Of a stretch of DNA of 64,000 bases, positions 36,341 to 44,397 are shown piece by piece. The notes under the pieces are model-generated. The model did no database searches, had not been told where the DNA came from, and was given only the letters and a program-made list of their open reading frames with translations. The stretch's first letter is position 1, and each line of letters opens with the position of its first letter. The stretch covers positions 434,001 through 498,000 of the forward strand of contig NZ_BRXS01000007.1 in NCBI RefSeq assembly GCF_030159095.1, given 5' to 3'. The translations under genes were made by a program, and so were the position numbers. The stretch comes from Roseisolibacter agri (GTDB lineage Bacteria > Gemmatimonadota > Gemmatimonadetes > Gemmatimonadales > Gemmatimonadaceae).

Positions 36341-37201
36341 TCAGCCCGCCGCTTCGTAGGACCTGAGCAGCGCGATCATGCGCGAGTCCGTGACCGTGGC
36401 GTCGTCACCCTTCGGTGTCTCGAGGATCTTCGGCACGTGCGCCAGCCGCGCGTCGGTCATGAGGCGACGGAACGCCCCCTCCCCGATCGACCCCTCCGCG
36501 ATCAGCTCGTGGCGGTCCTTCCGCGACCCGAATGGCGTCTTCGAGTCGTTCAGGTGCAGCACCTTCAGCCGGTCCATGCCGAGCGTGTCCTCGAAGCGCG
36601 CCCACACGCCGTCGTAGTCGTTCGCGAGGTCGTAGCCGGCCGAGTAGACGTGGCAGGTGTCGAGGCACACGCCGACGCGCGGCTGCAGGTGCGCCGGCAG
36701 CCGGTCGATGATCGCCGCCAGCTCCTCGAAGCTCGCGCCCAGCACCGTGCCCGCGCCTGCCGTCGTCTCCAGGCACAGGATCGTGCGGCAGGGCACCATC
36801 TCCAGCGCCTCGGCGATCGCGTCGGCGTTGCGCGCCAGCCCCGCCTCGCGCTCGTCCATGTAGTTGCCGGGGTGCGACACCAGCAGGTCGATCCCGAGCG
36901 ATCCGCAGCGCCGCAGCTCGGCCGCGAAGCTCTCGATCGAGCGCGCGCGCAGCGTCGGGTCGGGCGACGCGAGGTTGATCAGGTAGCTGTCGTGCGAGAC
37001 CGTCGTGCGCACGTCGGTCGCCGACAGCGCGGTGCCGAACGCGCCGCACTCGTCGTCCGCGCAGTCGCGCTCCGCCCAGCGGTTCGCCTGCTTGGTGAAC
37101 AGCTGCAGCGCCGTGGCGGCGATCGCGTGCGCCCGCGGCGGGGCCTGCGGGGTGCCGCCGGCGGAGGAGACGTGGGCGCCGAGGAGGGAGGGGAGGGTCA
37201 T
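36341..37201 (-). CDS. nfo: deoxyribonuclease IV (AP endonuclease)
   Basis: 286-residue endonuclease IV of base-excision repair, cutting 5' to abasic sites with a trinuclear zinc centre. LLGAHVSSAGG, VSHDSYLINLASPD, LLVSHPGNYMD, CLETTAGAG, GVCLDTCHVYSAGYDL, LKVLHLNDSKTPFGSRKDRHE, IGEGAFRRLM and ILETPKG carry the expected metal ligands. ATG at 37201. It follows envC after 40 bases on the same strand and may be the last gene of the ftsE run. Confidence 0.96.
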   Translation of the reverse strand: MTLPSLLGAHVSSAGGTPQAPPRAHAIAATALQLFTKQANRWAERDCADDECGAFGTALSATDVRTTVSHDSYLINLASPDPTLRARSIESFAAELRRCGSLGIDLLVSHPGNYMDEREAGLARNADAIAEALEMVPCRTILCLETTAGAGTVLGASFEELAAIIDRLPAHLQPRVGVCLDTCHVYSAGYDLANDYDGVWARFEDTLGMDRLKVLHLNDSKTPFGSRKDRHELIAEGSIGEGAFRRLMTDARLAHVPKILETPKGDDATVTDSRMIALLRSYEAAG

Positions 37202-37241
37202 GCTCGAAAGATAAGGGCCACGATGGCCCGCGGCGCCGGCG

Positions 37242-38441
37242 TCAGCGGCGCCGCTGCAGCCACTCCAGCGGATCCACCGCCCGCCCCTGCGGCCGCACCT
37301 CGAAGTGCAGGTGCGCGGGCATCTCCGGGTCGGCGGCGCCCACCGTGCCGACCGTCTGGCCCTTCGTCACCGTCTGGCCCTTCCGCACGTCCGCGCGCCC
37401 GAGCGAGCCGTACACCGAGTAGTCGCCGCCGCCGTGCTGCACGATCACCGTCAGCCCGTAGGTGCCGATCGGCTCCGCGACCATCACCTCGCCCGATGCC
37501 ACGGACTTCACGGCCGTGCCCTCCGGCGCGCCGATGCCGACGCCGTTCCACCGCGTCGTCGTGTTGTTCGCGTTGCGCACGCGGCCGAAGCGGTAGAGCA
37601 GGGTGCCGTTCACCGGCCAGTCCAGCCGCCCGAGGTCGCTCGTCTTCAGCGTGCTGGGCGCCGCGGGCCGCGCGTTCGGCCGCGTCTCGGCGCGGCGGCG
37701 CGCGCTCTCGAGGCTCGAGATCAGCCCCGCGATGCGCTGCTCGTCGCGCGCGATCTGCGCCAGGCGCTGCCGCGTGCGATCGGCCTGCTCCTGCACCTGC
37801 CGCAGGTTGCGCGCGCCCGCCGACTCCAGCGCGCGCATGCGCTGCTCCTCCGCCGACTTGTCGGCGCGGTTGCGCGCCAGCTCGCCCTGCAGCTGCACGA
37901 GCAGCGCGCGCTGGCCCGCGACCGTGTTGCGCAGCTCCTCGACGCGCCGCACCAGCGAGCGGTCGCGGCGCGCCAGCTCGTGGAGGTACTTGTAGCGCGC
38001 CACCAGGTCGCCGAACGACGCGGCCGAGAGGTACGCCTCCGCCTCCCAGAGCGGGCCGCGCTTGTAGATCTCCACCAGGCGCCGCCGCAGGCCGATCTGC
38101 TTCGTCGACAGCTCGCGCTCGGCGCGCTCCAGCCGCGTCGTCGCGTCCTGCACCTCGTCGTCGATCGTCAGCAGCTGCCGGTCGAGCGCCGCCACCAGCC
38201 GCGACGTCGCGTCCGCCTGGCGGTCGAGGTTCGCGACCTCCTCGCGCAGGTCGTGCGCGGTGGACTGCAGCGTCTTCATGCGCGCCTCCAGCGCGCTGCG
38301 CTCCTGCCGCACCCGCTCCAGCTCCTCGCGCTGAGCGCGCACGCGCGCCGCCGCGCTGGGCGGCTGCTGCGCGATCGCCGGCGCCGCCAGCAGCAGCGCC
38401 GGGAGCGCGGCCGTCCACGCCGCGCGGGCCCCGCCGCGCAT
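37242..38441 (-). CDS. EnvC-like murein hydrolase activator (M23 fold)
   Basis: 399 residues. Signal peptide (LPALLLAAPAIAQ), a long coiled coil (about 30-250; VRAQREELERVRQERSALE, DRQLLTIDDEVQDATTRLE), then a LytM/M23-like domain (about 280-397). The EnvC-type domain is degenerate: NGVGIGAPEGTAVKSVASGE, SVYGSLGRADVRKGQTV and AHLHFEVRPQG are kept, but the first HxxxD zinc ligand site reads WNGVGIG, so it is likely an activator and not an enzyme. It overlaps ftsX by one base (TGATG), as expected for a partner of FtsEX that controls amidases at division. Confidence 0.88.
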   Translation of the reverse strand: MRGGARAAWTAALPALLLAAPAIAQQPPSAAARVRAQREELERVRQERSALEARMKTLQSTAHDLREEVANLDRQADATSRLVAALDRQLLTIDDEVQDATTRLERAERELSTKQIGLRRRLVEIYKRGPLWEAEAYLSAASFGDLVARYKYLHELARRDRSLVRRVEELRNTVAGQRALLVQLQGELARNRADKSAEEQRMRALESAGARNLRQVQEQADRTRQRLAQIARDEQRIAGLISSLESARRRAETRPNARPAAPSTLKTSDLGRLDWPVNGTLLYRFGRVRNANNTTTRWNGVGIGAPEGTAVKSVASGEVMVAEPIGTYGLTVIVQHGGGDYSVYGSLGRADVRKGQTVTKGQTVGTVGAADPEMPAHLHFEVRPQGRAVDPLEWLQRRR

Positions 38442-39313
38442 CACTGCCAGCGGCGCCGGTCGCCGCTCACGCGGCGCAGCTGCCGGCCCACCGAGAGCGT
38501 GCTCGCGAGCAGCCCGAGCACCCCGCCCGCGACCACGCCGGCGGTCGCCGCGATGGGCGGCAGGAAGGTCGTCTGCACGACGTAGCGGCTCACCATCGTG
38601 TGCGCGACCCACGTCAGCAGCAGCGCCAGCGCGCCGCCCGCCATCCCCTTCAGCGCGCCGTCGAGCAGGAAGGGCAGGCGCACGAACCAGTCGGTCGCGC
38701 CCACCAGTCGCATGATCTGGATCTCCTTCGCGCGCGCCAGGACGGACATGCGGATCGTCGCGCTGACGATGATCGCCGCCGCGCCCCCGAACAGCAGGCC
38801 GAGCGCCAGGCCCGTCACCGCGGCCACCGAGCGGATGCGCGAGAGCTTGCGCACCCACTCCTCGCCGTAGCGCACCTCCTCCACCGACGGCGCGGCGCGC
38901 ACCTGCGCGGCCACCGTCTCGACGCTCGTCGGATCGCGGTGGCCCTCGCGCAGCCGGATCTCCAGCGACGCCGGCAGCACCGCGGCGTCGAACACGTCGC
39001 GGAACTCGCCCAGCTCGCGCCGCGCGCGGTCCAGCGCCTCGCCCGGCGAGACGTAGGTCACCGTCGCGACCTGCGGCAGCCGCTGCAGCGTCGACGCGTC
39101 GGCCATCACCGCCGCGTCGTCGGCGCTGTCGCGCACGAAGGCGCGGATCTCGACGCGCGCCTCCACCTCCGCCAGCGCGTGGCGGATGTTCACCGCGACC
39201 AGCCCGAACAGGCCGAGCGAGAAGAGCGAGAACGCGATCGTCGCGACGCCGAGCGCGCCGAGCAGCGGCGCGCGCCGCCAGCTCAGCAGCGCCTCCTTCA
39301 GCACGCGGCTCAC
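38441..39313 (-). CDS. ftsX: cell division protein FtsX
   Basis: 290-residue integral membrane partner of FtsE. First transmembrane helix near 20-43 (ATIAFSLFSLGLFGLVAVNI), a periplasmic domain of about 120 residues (VEIRAFVRDSADDAAVMAD, VSPGEALDRARRELG) that should bind the coiled coil of the EnvC-like protein, then three helices (TGLALGLLFGGAAAIIVSAT, GGALALLLTWVAHTMV, VVAGGVLGLLASTLS) and the conserved AKEIQIMRLVGATDWFVRLPF. GTG start overlaps the ftsE stop (GTGA); its stop overlaps the envC ATG. Confidence 0.93.
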   Translation of the reverse strand: MSRVLKEALLSWRRAPLLGALGVATIAFSLFSLGLFGLVAVNIRHALAEVEARVEIRAFVRDSADDAAVMADASTLQRLPQVATVTYVSPGEALDRARRELGEFRDVFDAAVLPASLEIRLREGHRDPTSVETVAAQVRAAPSVEEVRYGEEWVRKLSRIRSVAAVTGLALGLLFGGAAAIIVSATIRMSVLARAKEIQIMRLVGATDWFVRLPFLLDGALKGMAGGALALLLTWVAHTMVSRYVVQTTFLPPIAATAGVVAGGVLGLLASTLSVGRQLRRVSGDRRRWQ

Positions 39314-40065
39314 GGCAGCCCTCCGTGCGGCGGCGTCTCGCGGCGCCGCACCTCGTCCAGCGCCGCGGCCACCGCGTCGGCGGCGGGCGTGCTCGCGCCG
39401 CCCTCGGCGGAGTCGAACACCAGCCGGCCGCGATGCAGCTCCAGCACGCGCAGGTCCGCGCGCTTCACCAGCTCCGAGTTGTGCGTCGCCATCAGCACCG
39501 CCGTGCCGCCCGCGTTGATCTCGCGCAGCAGCTGGTACACGCCCCGCGCCGCACGGTCGTCCAGGTTGCCCGTGGGCTCGTCGGCCAGGAGCAGCAGCGG
39601 GCGGTTCACCAGCGCGCGCGCGATCGCGACGCGCTGCTGCTCGCCGCCCGACAGCTCGTGCGGCAGGCTCGTGCCCTTCGCCGCCAGCCCGACCTGCGCC
39701 AGCGCGCGCGCCACGCGGTCGCGGATCGCGCCCTGCGGCGCGCCGGTCACCTCCAGCGCGAACGCCACGTTCGCCTCGGCGCTGCGGTCGGGGAGCAGGC
39801 GGAAGTCCTGGAACACCACGCCCAGCTTGCGGCGCAGCATGGCCACGTCGCGCGAGCGCGCGCTGCTCGCGCTCTGGCCGGCGACGCGCACCTCGCCCTT
39901 CGTCGGCCGCTCCTCGAGGTACGCGAGCTTCAGCAGGGAGCTCTTGCCCGAGCCGCTGGGGCCCGTGAGGAACGCGAACTCGCCCTTCGCGAGGTGGAAC
40001 GAGACGCCGTGCAGCGCGGTCCCGCTGCGCGGATACTCCTTGACGACGTTCAGGTAGCGCAGCAC
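39310..40065 (-). CDS. ftsE: cell division ATP-binding protein FtsE
   Basis: 251-residue ABC ATPase. YPRSGTALHGVSFHLAKGEF, Walker A LTGPSGSGKSSLLKLAY, LGVVFQDFRLLPDRSAEANV, signature HELSGGEQQRVAIARALV, Walker B LLLADEPTGNLD and VLMATHNSELV are the expected motifs, with FtsE-type spacing. The 25 residues after the core are Ala/Glu-rich. GTG start at 40065; 28 bases after the PLP-enzyme gene. Powers conformational signalling through FtsX to the EnvC-like activator. Confidence 0.94.
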   Translation of the reverse strand: MLRYLNVVKEYPRSGTALHGVSFHLAKGEFAFLTGPSGSGKSSLLKLAYLEERPTKGEVRVAGQSASSARSRDVAMLRRKLGVVFQDFRLLPDRSAEANVAFALEVTGAPQGAIRDRVARALAQVGLAAKGTSLPHELSGGEQQRVAIARALVNRPLLLLADEPTGNLDDRAARGVYQLLREINAGGTAVLMATHNSELVKRADLRVLELHRGRLVFDSAEGGASTPAADAVAAALDEVRRRETPPHGGLP

Positions 40066-40093
40066 TGCGACCTCCGGTACGGCACGCCGCGCG

Positions 40094-41290
40094 TCAGGCG
40101 CCGAGCGCCTGCTCGACGTCGGCGATGAGGTCCTCGACGTTCTCGATGCCGACGCTCACGCGCAGGAACCCGTCGGGGATGCCGATGGCGGCGCGCGCCT
40201 CGGACGTCATGTGCGCATGCGACGAGAAGCGCGGCTCGCTGAGCAGCGAGTCGACGCCGCCCAGCGACGGCGCGTGCGCGAAGACGCGCAGTGCGCGCAC
40301 GAAGCGGTCGGCCGCCGCGCCGCCGCCCGCCAGCTCGATCGCCATCATGCCGCCGAAGCCGTCCAGGATCTCGGTGGCGAGCGCGTGGTCCGGATGCGAC
40401 GCGAGGCCGGGGTAGTGCACGCGGCCGATCGCGGGATGCTGCTCGCACCACTGCGCGAGCGCGAGCGCGTTCTCGTTCTGCCGGCGCACGCGCACGTCGA
40501 GCGTCTTCAGCCCGCGCTCCAGCAGCCAGCACGCGAACGGGTCGGGCGCCTGGCCCCAGACCGCCATCTTCTGGCGCACCTCCTCGATGAACGGCGCCGC
40601 GCCCATCACCGCGCCGCTGAGGACGTCGTGGTGCCCGTTGAGGTACTTCGTCGCCGAGTGGATCACGACGTCGGCGCCGTGCTCCAGCGGCCGGAAGTTC
40701 ACGGGGCTCGCGAACGTCGAGTCGACGACCAGCGCGAGGCCGATCTCGCGCGTCAGCTTGGCCAGCGGCCGCAGGTCGAGCACGCGCGTCGTCGGGTTCA
40801 CCGGGCTCTCGACGAACACCGCGCGCGTCGACGGGCGCAGCGCCTGCCGCCACCCGCGCGAGTGCATCGGGTCGACGAACGTCACCTCGATGCCGAGCGC
40901 CGCGAACTCCTGCGTGAACAGCTTGTGCGTGCCGCCGTAGATCCAGGCGCTCGACACCAGGTGGTCGCCCGGCCGCAGCAGCGCGAGCAGCGCGCACGCG
41001 GTCGCGCCCATCCCGCTGCTGAGGACCAGCGCGTCCTCGGCGCGCTCCAGCCGCGCCAGCCGCCGCTGCACGATCTCGGCGTTGGGCGTGTTGCCGTAGC
41101 GCGTGTACTTCAGCCCATCGCCCGTGCCCTGCGGCTGGTGGAAGTTCACCGACTGCACGAGCGGCGACACCACGGGCACGTGGCCCTCGCCCAGGACGTC
41201 GGCGTGCGGCCGGTCGCCGTGGAGGGCGAGCGTCGAGAGGCCGGGCGCGGGGAGCGCGGCGGCGATGGTGTCGGGCGCGTGGGTGGTCAT
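40094..41290 (-). CDS. Cys/Met metabolism PLP-dependent enzyme
   Basis: 398-residue enzyme of the cystathionine gamma-synthase/gamma-lyase family. LSTLALHGDRPH, SVNFHQPQG, YTRYGNTPNAEIVQRRLARL, LSSGMGATACALLALL, FVESPVNPTTRVLDL, ALVVDSTFASPVNFRPLEHG and the PLP lysine in DVVIHSATKYLNGHHD are present; LSEPRFSSHAHMTSEARAAI and DGFLRVSVGIENVEDLIADV end it. Sequence alone does not separate synthase, lyase and methionine gamma-lyase. Lies between the beta-barrel small protein and ftsE on one strand. Confidence 0.9.
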   Translation of the reverse strand: MTTHAPDTIAAALPAPGLSTLALHGDRPHADVLGEGHVPVVSPLVQSVNFHQPQGTGDGLKYTRYGNTPNAEIVQRRLARLERAEDALVLSSGMGATACALLALLRPGDHLVSSAWIYGGTHKLFTQEFAALGIEVTFVDPMHSRGWRQALRPSTRAVFVESPVNPTTRVLDLRPLAKLTREIGLALVVDSTFASPVNFRPLEHGADVVIHSATKYLNGHHDVLSGAVMGAAPFIEEVRQKMAVWGQAPDPFACWLLERGLKTLDVRVRRQNENALALAQWCEQHPAIGRVHYPGLASHPDHALATEILDGFGGMMAIELAGGGAAADRFVRALRVFAHAPSLGGVDSLLSEPRFSSHAHMTSEARAAIGIPDGFLRVSVGIENVEDLIADVEQALGA

Positions 41291-41320
41291 GCGGCGGCGG
41301 GGCGGGCGCGGGGCGCCGGG

Positions 41321-41641
41321 TCAGACGAAGCGGCCGACCTCGGGAGGGGCGTCGAGGTCGGGCTTGAGGATGTACACGATCTCAGACGGCGCGACGCCGG
41401 CCACGTCACGGACCGCGACGTCGCCCCGCTTCAGCGTGTCGTCGATCAGCAGCGTCGCCAGCTGCTGCCGGCGGGGCCCCTCGACGATCACCAGCTCCCC
41501 GTCCTCCAGCATGCGCTGCTTCGCCTCGTCGGCGTTGATGCGCACCTGCGGGCCGCGCTCCGGGTCCGAGAGGCGCGTGGCCTGGAAGTGCGCCACGCGC
41601 ATCGGGCGGGCGCTCTGCGGGCGCTTGTAGAGCGGGCTCAC
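41321..41641 (-). CDS. small predicted beta-barrel protein
   Basis: 106 residues, GTG start at 41641 overlapping the STAS-protein stop (GTGA). QVRINADEAKQRMLEDGELV, then IVEGPRRQQLATLLIDDTLK and RGDVAVRDVAG follow the pattern of a double-psi beta-barrel such as the C-terminal molybdopterin-dinucleotide-binding domain (VxInpxDAxxlGixdGdxVxV). No cofactor residues can be named. Third gene of a tightly coupled trio with an HATPase protein and a STAS-like protein. Fold call is tentative. Confidence 0.6.
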   Translation of the reverse strand: MSPLYKRPQSARPMRVAHFQATRLSDPERGPQVRINADEAKQRMLEDGELVIVEGPRRQQLATLLIDDTLKRGDVAVRDVAGVAPSEIVYILKPDLDAPPEVGRFV

Positions 41642-42291
41642 GCCGCCCTCCCGGAGGCGGGTCCCGGCTCGGGCGCGACGTCCAGCCGCGCGCCGACGGC
41701 CGCCCAGCCCCCCTCCACCCGCATCGCCAGTCGGCGGGCGCACAGGCGCTCGAGCAGCTCCGCGGCGCGCGCCGCGGCGGCCGTCGCGGCCTCGCCGGTG
41801 GGCGCCTCGGCCAGGTCGCCGGCCAGCACGCGGGCCAGCGCGGCCTCGTCGCAGGCGCCCAGCGCGCGCAGGCGGTCCCAGGCCACGCGCTCCTCCGGAT
41901 CGACCTCGCCCACCAGCTGCGGCACGCCGTCGAGCATCGCGACGATCGCCAGCCCGTGGCGCTCCAGCACCGCCTCGATCGCGTCCAGGTGGCGGTCGCA
42001 GATGCCGCGGAACACGAAGTAGCCCTCGGGCGCCGCCGCCTCGATCGTGCGCGCCGCGTCCTCGACGGAGCGCAGCATCAGCTTCGCCACGATCTCGTCG
42101 GCGCAGCTGAAGTCGAGCAGCGTCACCTGCGAGAAGTCGATGACCGTCACCGTGCGCACGCCCGCCGCGGCGATCGCGCGCTCGATCTCGGTGCGCACGG
42201 CGACGCCTGTCGGGCGCGTGACGAGGTTCGAGTAAAGCTCGCACACGGTGCCGCGCAGCACCGAGCCCAGGTCGATGTGATGGTGGATCAC
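41638..42291 (-). CDS. STAS-like (DUF4325-type) protein
   Basis: 217 residues, GTG at 42291 overlapping the ATPase stop. Residues about 25-85 (GVAVRTEIERAIAAAGVRTV, VIDFSQVTLLDFSCADEIVA, KLMLRSVEDA) match STAS/DUF4325 domains, which relay signals in ATPase-anti-sigma-like switches; the Ser in LLDFSCAD sits where STAS proteins are often phosphorylated. The C-terminal 100 residues are helical (DEERVAWDRLRALGACDEAA, AAAARAAELLERLCARRLA) with no known family, possibly a winged-helix-like unit. Central member of the trio. Confidence 0.72.
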   Translation of the reverse strand: MIHHHIDLGSVLRGTVCELYSNLVTRPTGVAVRTEIERAIAAAGVRTVTVIDFSQVTLLDFSCADEIVAKLMLRSVEDAARTIEAAAPEGYFVFRGICDRHLDAIEAVLERHGLAIVAMLDGVPQLVGEVDPEERVAWDRLRALGACDEAALARVLAGDLAEAPTGEAATAAAARAAELLERLCARRLAMRVEGGWAAVGARLDVAPEPGPASGRAA

Positions 42292-43226
42292 AGCAGCTCC
42301 AGGCGGCTCGCCGCGGCGCTCCCGCGGGCCGGCGTCGCGGGCGTCTGCGGCGCGGCGGCGGGGATCGTGATCTGCACCTGCGCGCCCGGGAACGTCGGCA
42401 GCGACTCGAGCAGCGCCGGATCGTCGTCCCAGTCCGGCACCAGCGCGATGCGCGCGGTCCCGCTGCGCACGCTCAACTTGCCCGACCACTTGTGCACGAA
42501 CGACCGGATGCCGGCAAGACCCTGGCCACGGCCCTTGTCGGTGAACCGGCTCACGTTGCGCAGCACCGCCTGCTCCAGCGCCATCCCGTCGTCCCATCGG
42601 TCGCCGCGCGGCCGCGCGTGGTTGCTCTCCAGCGACTTGCGGAAGCCGATGCCCGCGTCGCACACCGCGATCACGACCACGCGGCGCCCGAGGCGCTTCT
42701 TCCAGGTGTACGTCTGCACCGCGACCCACCCGCCGCGTCCCGCGTGCTCCACGACGTTCTGGCACGCTTCGGAGAGGGCCATCGAGAAGCGGATCGTCGC
42801 GCGGTTGTCCAGCCCGAGCTGGTCGTGCAGGATCGCCTGCGACCGCTCCTGGATCTGCCCGACGATGTCGTGCACGTCGCCGGCCTGGCGGATCGCCGTG
42901 ATCTCGAGCAGAACGCTCGACTCGCCCGTCGTGCGCGCGCGCGGCACCGGGCGCCCGAAGTCGTACAGCTGCTCGGCGTGCCGGAAGAAGCCCGTGCGCG
43001 CCCAGTACGACAGCGTGTCGTCGGCCTCGGGCGGCGCGAACGCCGGCCGCACCTCGCGCGCCTGCGCCAGCGCGAGCAGCGCGGTGAGCCCGTAGGGCGA
43101 CGCCCAGCGCACGTGCCGCGCGTCCACGAGCAGGCGGTCGTCCGCCGGCATGTCCGCCAGCTGCGCGATCACCTGCTCGAACGCGGCCTCGTCGAGCGAC
43201 GGCGGGACGGTGAGGACGGAGGACAC
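42288..43226 (-). CDS. STAS-like/HATPase fusion protein
   Basis: 312 residues, GTG at 43226. Residues 1-90 (LTVPPSLDEAAFEQVIAQLA, RLLVDARHVRWASPYGLTAL) look like a STAS fold; residues about 115-285 are a GHKL/HATPase_c ATP-binding domain with N-box FSMALSEACQNVVEHAG, G1 AVCDAGIGFRKSLE and G2 KGRGQGLAGIRSFV. No histidine-phosphorylation helix or membrane segment, so it resembles anti-sigma-type Ser kinases (RsbW/SpoIIAB-like) and not a sensor kinase. It leads the trio, each gene overlapping the next by four bases. Confidence 0.78.
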   Translation of the reverse strand: MSSVLTVPPSLDEAAFEQVIAQLADMPADDRLLVDARHVRWASPYGLTALLALAQAREVRPAFAPPEADDTLSYWARTGFFRHAEQLYDFGRPVPRARTTGESSVLLEITAIRQAGDVHDIVGQIQERSQAILHDQLGLDNRATIRFSMALSEACQNVVEHAGRGGWVAVQTYTWKKRLGRRVVVIAVCDAGIGFRKSLESNHARPRGDRWDDGMALEQAVLRNVSRFTDKGRGQGLAGIRSFVHKWSGKLSVRSGTARIALVPDWDDDPALLESLPTFPGAQVQITIPAAAPQTPATPARGSAAASRLELL

Positions 43227-43251
43227 GGGGGAGGGCGGGGGACTCAGTGTA

Positions 43252-43324
43252 CGCTCGGCGCTCCGCGCTCGGCGCTCGCATCGCCGTGCGAACGGGCCGA
43301 GCGCCGAGCGCGGAGCGCTGAGCG
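43252..43324 (-). terminator. 27-bp hairpin built of heptanucleotide repeats
   Basis: 43252-43278 is complementary to 43298-43324 in 26 of 27 positions, loop 19 bases. Each arm is a tandem of CGCTCGG/CGCTCCG units, the same 7-base family as at 23334, 28966 and 36087. It begins nine bases after the PfkB stop on the minus strand and likely ends the GT9-ROK-PfkB transcript before the ATPase trio. Confidence 0.75.
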
Positions 43325-43332
43325 TCGAGAGG

Positions 43333-44397
43333 TCAGGGCAGCGACAGCTGGCCCCGAAGAAACGCCGCCAGCCCCGAGGCGCCCCGGTGCTCGACGTTGC
43401 GCGCCGCCGCCGCGTTCGCGGCCGCCAGCGCGTCGGACAAGGTAGCACCGGCGAGCAGGTGCGAGAAATGGGTGGCGCCCCAGACGTCGCCGCACCCGGT
43501 CGGGTCGCCATCGCCGCCACGCGCCGCCACGCCGGGAACGAGCGCCGTGCGCACCGGGCCGAGCGCCGCGCCGCCGACGCCCGACACGACGTCCGCGCGT
43601 GCCGCGGCGCGCGCCGGACCGCCCGCGAGATCGAGCGCGCCGCCCGTCGCCAGGCCATCGAAGTCCGGCTGCGCGAAGTACGCCGCGCCACGCTTGCCGA
43701 GCGTGACGTGCAGCGACCGCACGCCGTTGGCGAGCGCCGTCGCCGCGAGCGCCATGGGGTCGGGCGCGAGCAGCGCCAGCTCGTCCTCGTTCACCTGCAG
43801 CAGGTCGTAGCAGCGGCACCACTCGGCCACGTTCGGCAGCGGGCGCGGCGTGCGCAGCCCGCCCGGCTGCACCGCGAGCAGCAGCGAGTGCAGGTCGCCG
43901 TACATCACGCCCTTGAAGTGCTGCCGCAGCAGCTGCGCCGTCTCGAGGTCCATCTCGAACCCCGAGATGAAGTTCACGTACAGCGCGTCCAGCTGCCCGA
44001 TGAGCGGCGCGAGCCCGAGCCACGTCCACCCCGGCACGCCGCCGTGCAGCACCTCGCTGCGTCGCTCGCTGCTGTAGTAGAACAGCTCGACGCGATTGTT
44101 CGGGTACGGCACCTCCACCAGCGACGCGTCGGGCGCGAGCCGCGTCAGCGTGCGCAGGAACCCGTGCGCCTGCTGGTAGCGGTCGAACCCGACCTTCATC
44201 ACGGGCACGATCTCCCAGTCGTCGGGGAGCGCGGCGTCCAGCGCGCCCAGCGCGTACGTGATGCCGCCCCACTCCTCGATCGGCGCCGACCGCACGTCCC
44301 GGCCGTGGATCACGTCCCACACGAACGTCCCGATGACGCCGAGCCGACGCTTGCGCGGCGTCGGCCCGACGCCGGTGTCCGCTGCGGGTGCGATCAC
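43333..44397 (-). CDS. PfkB-family carbohydrate kinase
   Basis: 354 residues, GTG at 44397 overlapping the ROK-kinase stop. GVIGTFVWDVI, EEWGGITYALGALDAAL, PVMKVGFDRY, DALYVNFISGFEMDL, YDLLQVNEDELALLA, HVTLGKRGAAYF and the catalytic GDGDPTGCGDVWGATHFSHLL (Asp general base) place it in the ribokinase/PfkB family. The sugar or nucleoside substrate is not evident. Part of a minus-strand run of a GT9 glycosyltransferase, a ROK kinase and this kinase, which may serve surface-glycan precursor synthesis such as ADP-heptose. Confidence 0.85.
   Translation of the reverse strand: MIAPAADTGVGPTPRKRRLGVIGTFVWDVIHGRDVRSAPIEEWGGITYALGALDAALPDDWEIVPVMKVGFDRYQQAHGFLRTLTRLAPDASLVEVPYPNNRVELFYYSSERRSEVLHGGVPGWTWLGLAPLIGQLDALYVNFISGFEMDLETAQLLRQHFKGVMYGDLHSLLLAVQPGGLRTPRPLPNVAEWCRCYDLLQVNEDELALLAPDPMALAATALANGVRSLHVTLGKRGAAYFAQPDFDGLATGGALDLAGGPARAAARADVVSGVGGAALGPVRTALVPGVAARGGDGDPTGCGDVWGATHFSHLLAGATLSDALAAANAAAARNVEHRGASGLAAFLRGQLSLP

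Noticed and set aside
41638-43281. STAS-like gene extended upstream as one long frame
   Set aside because: The upstream part overlaps the HATPase gene out of frame; the GTG at 42291 with a four-base overlap gives a normal coupled start.
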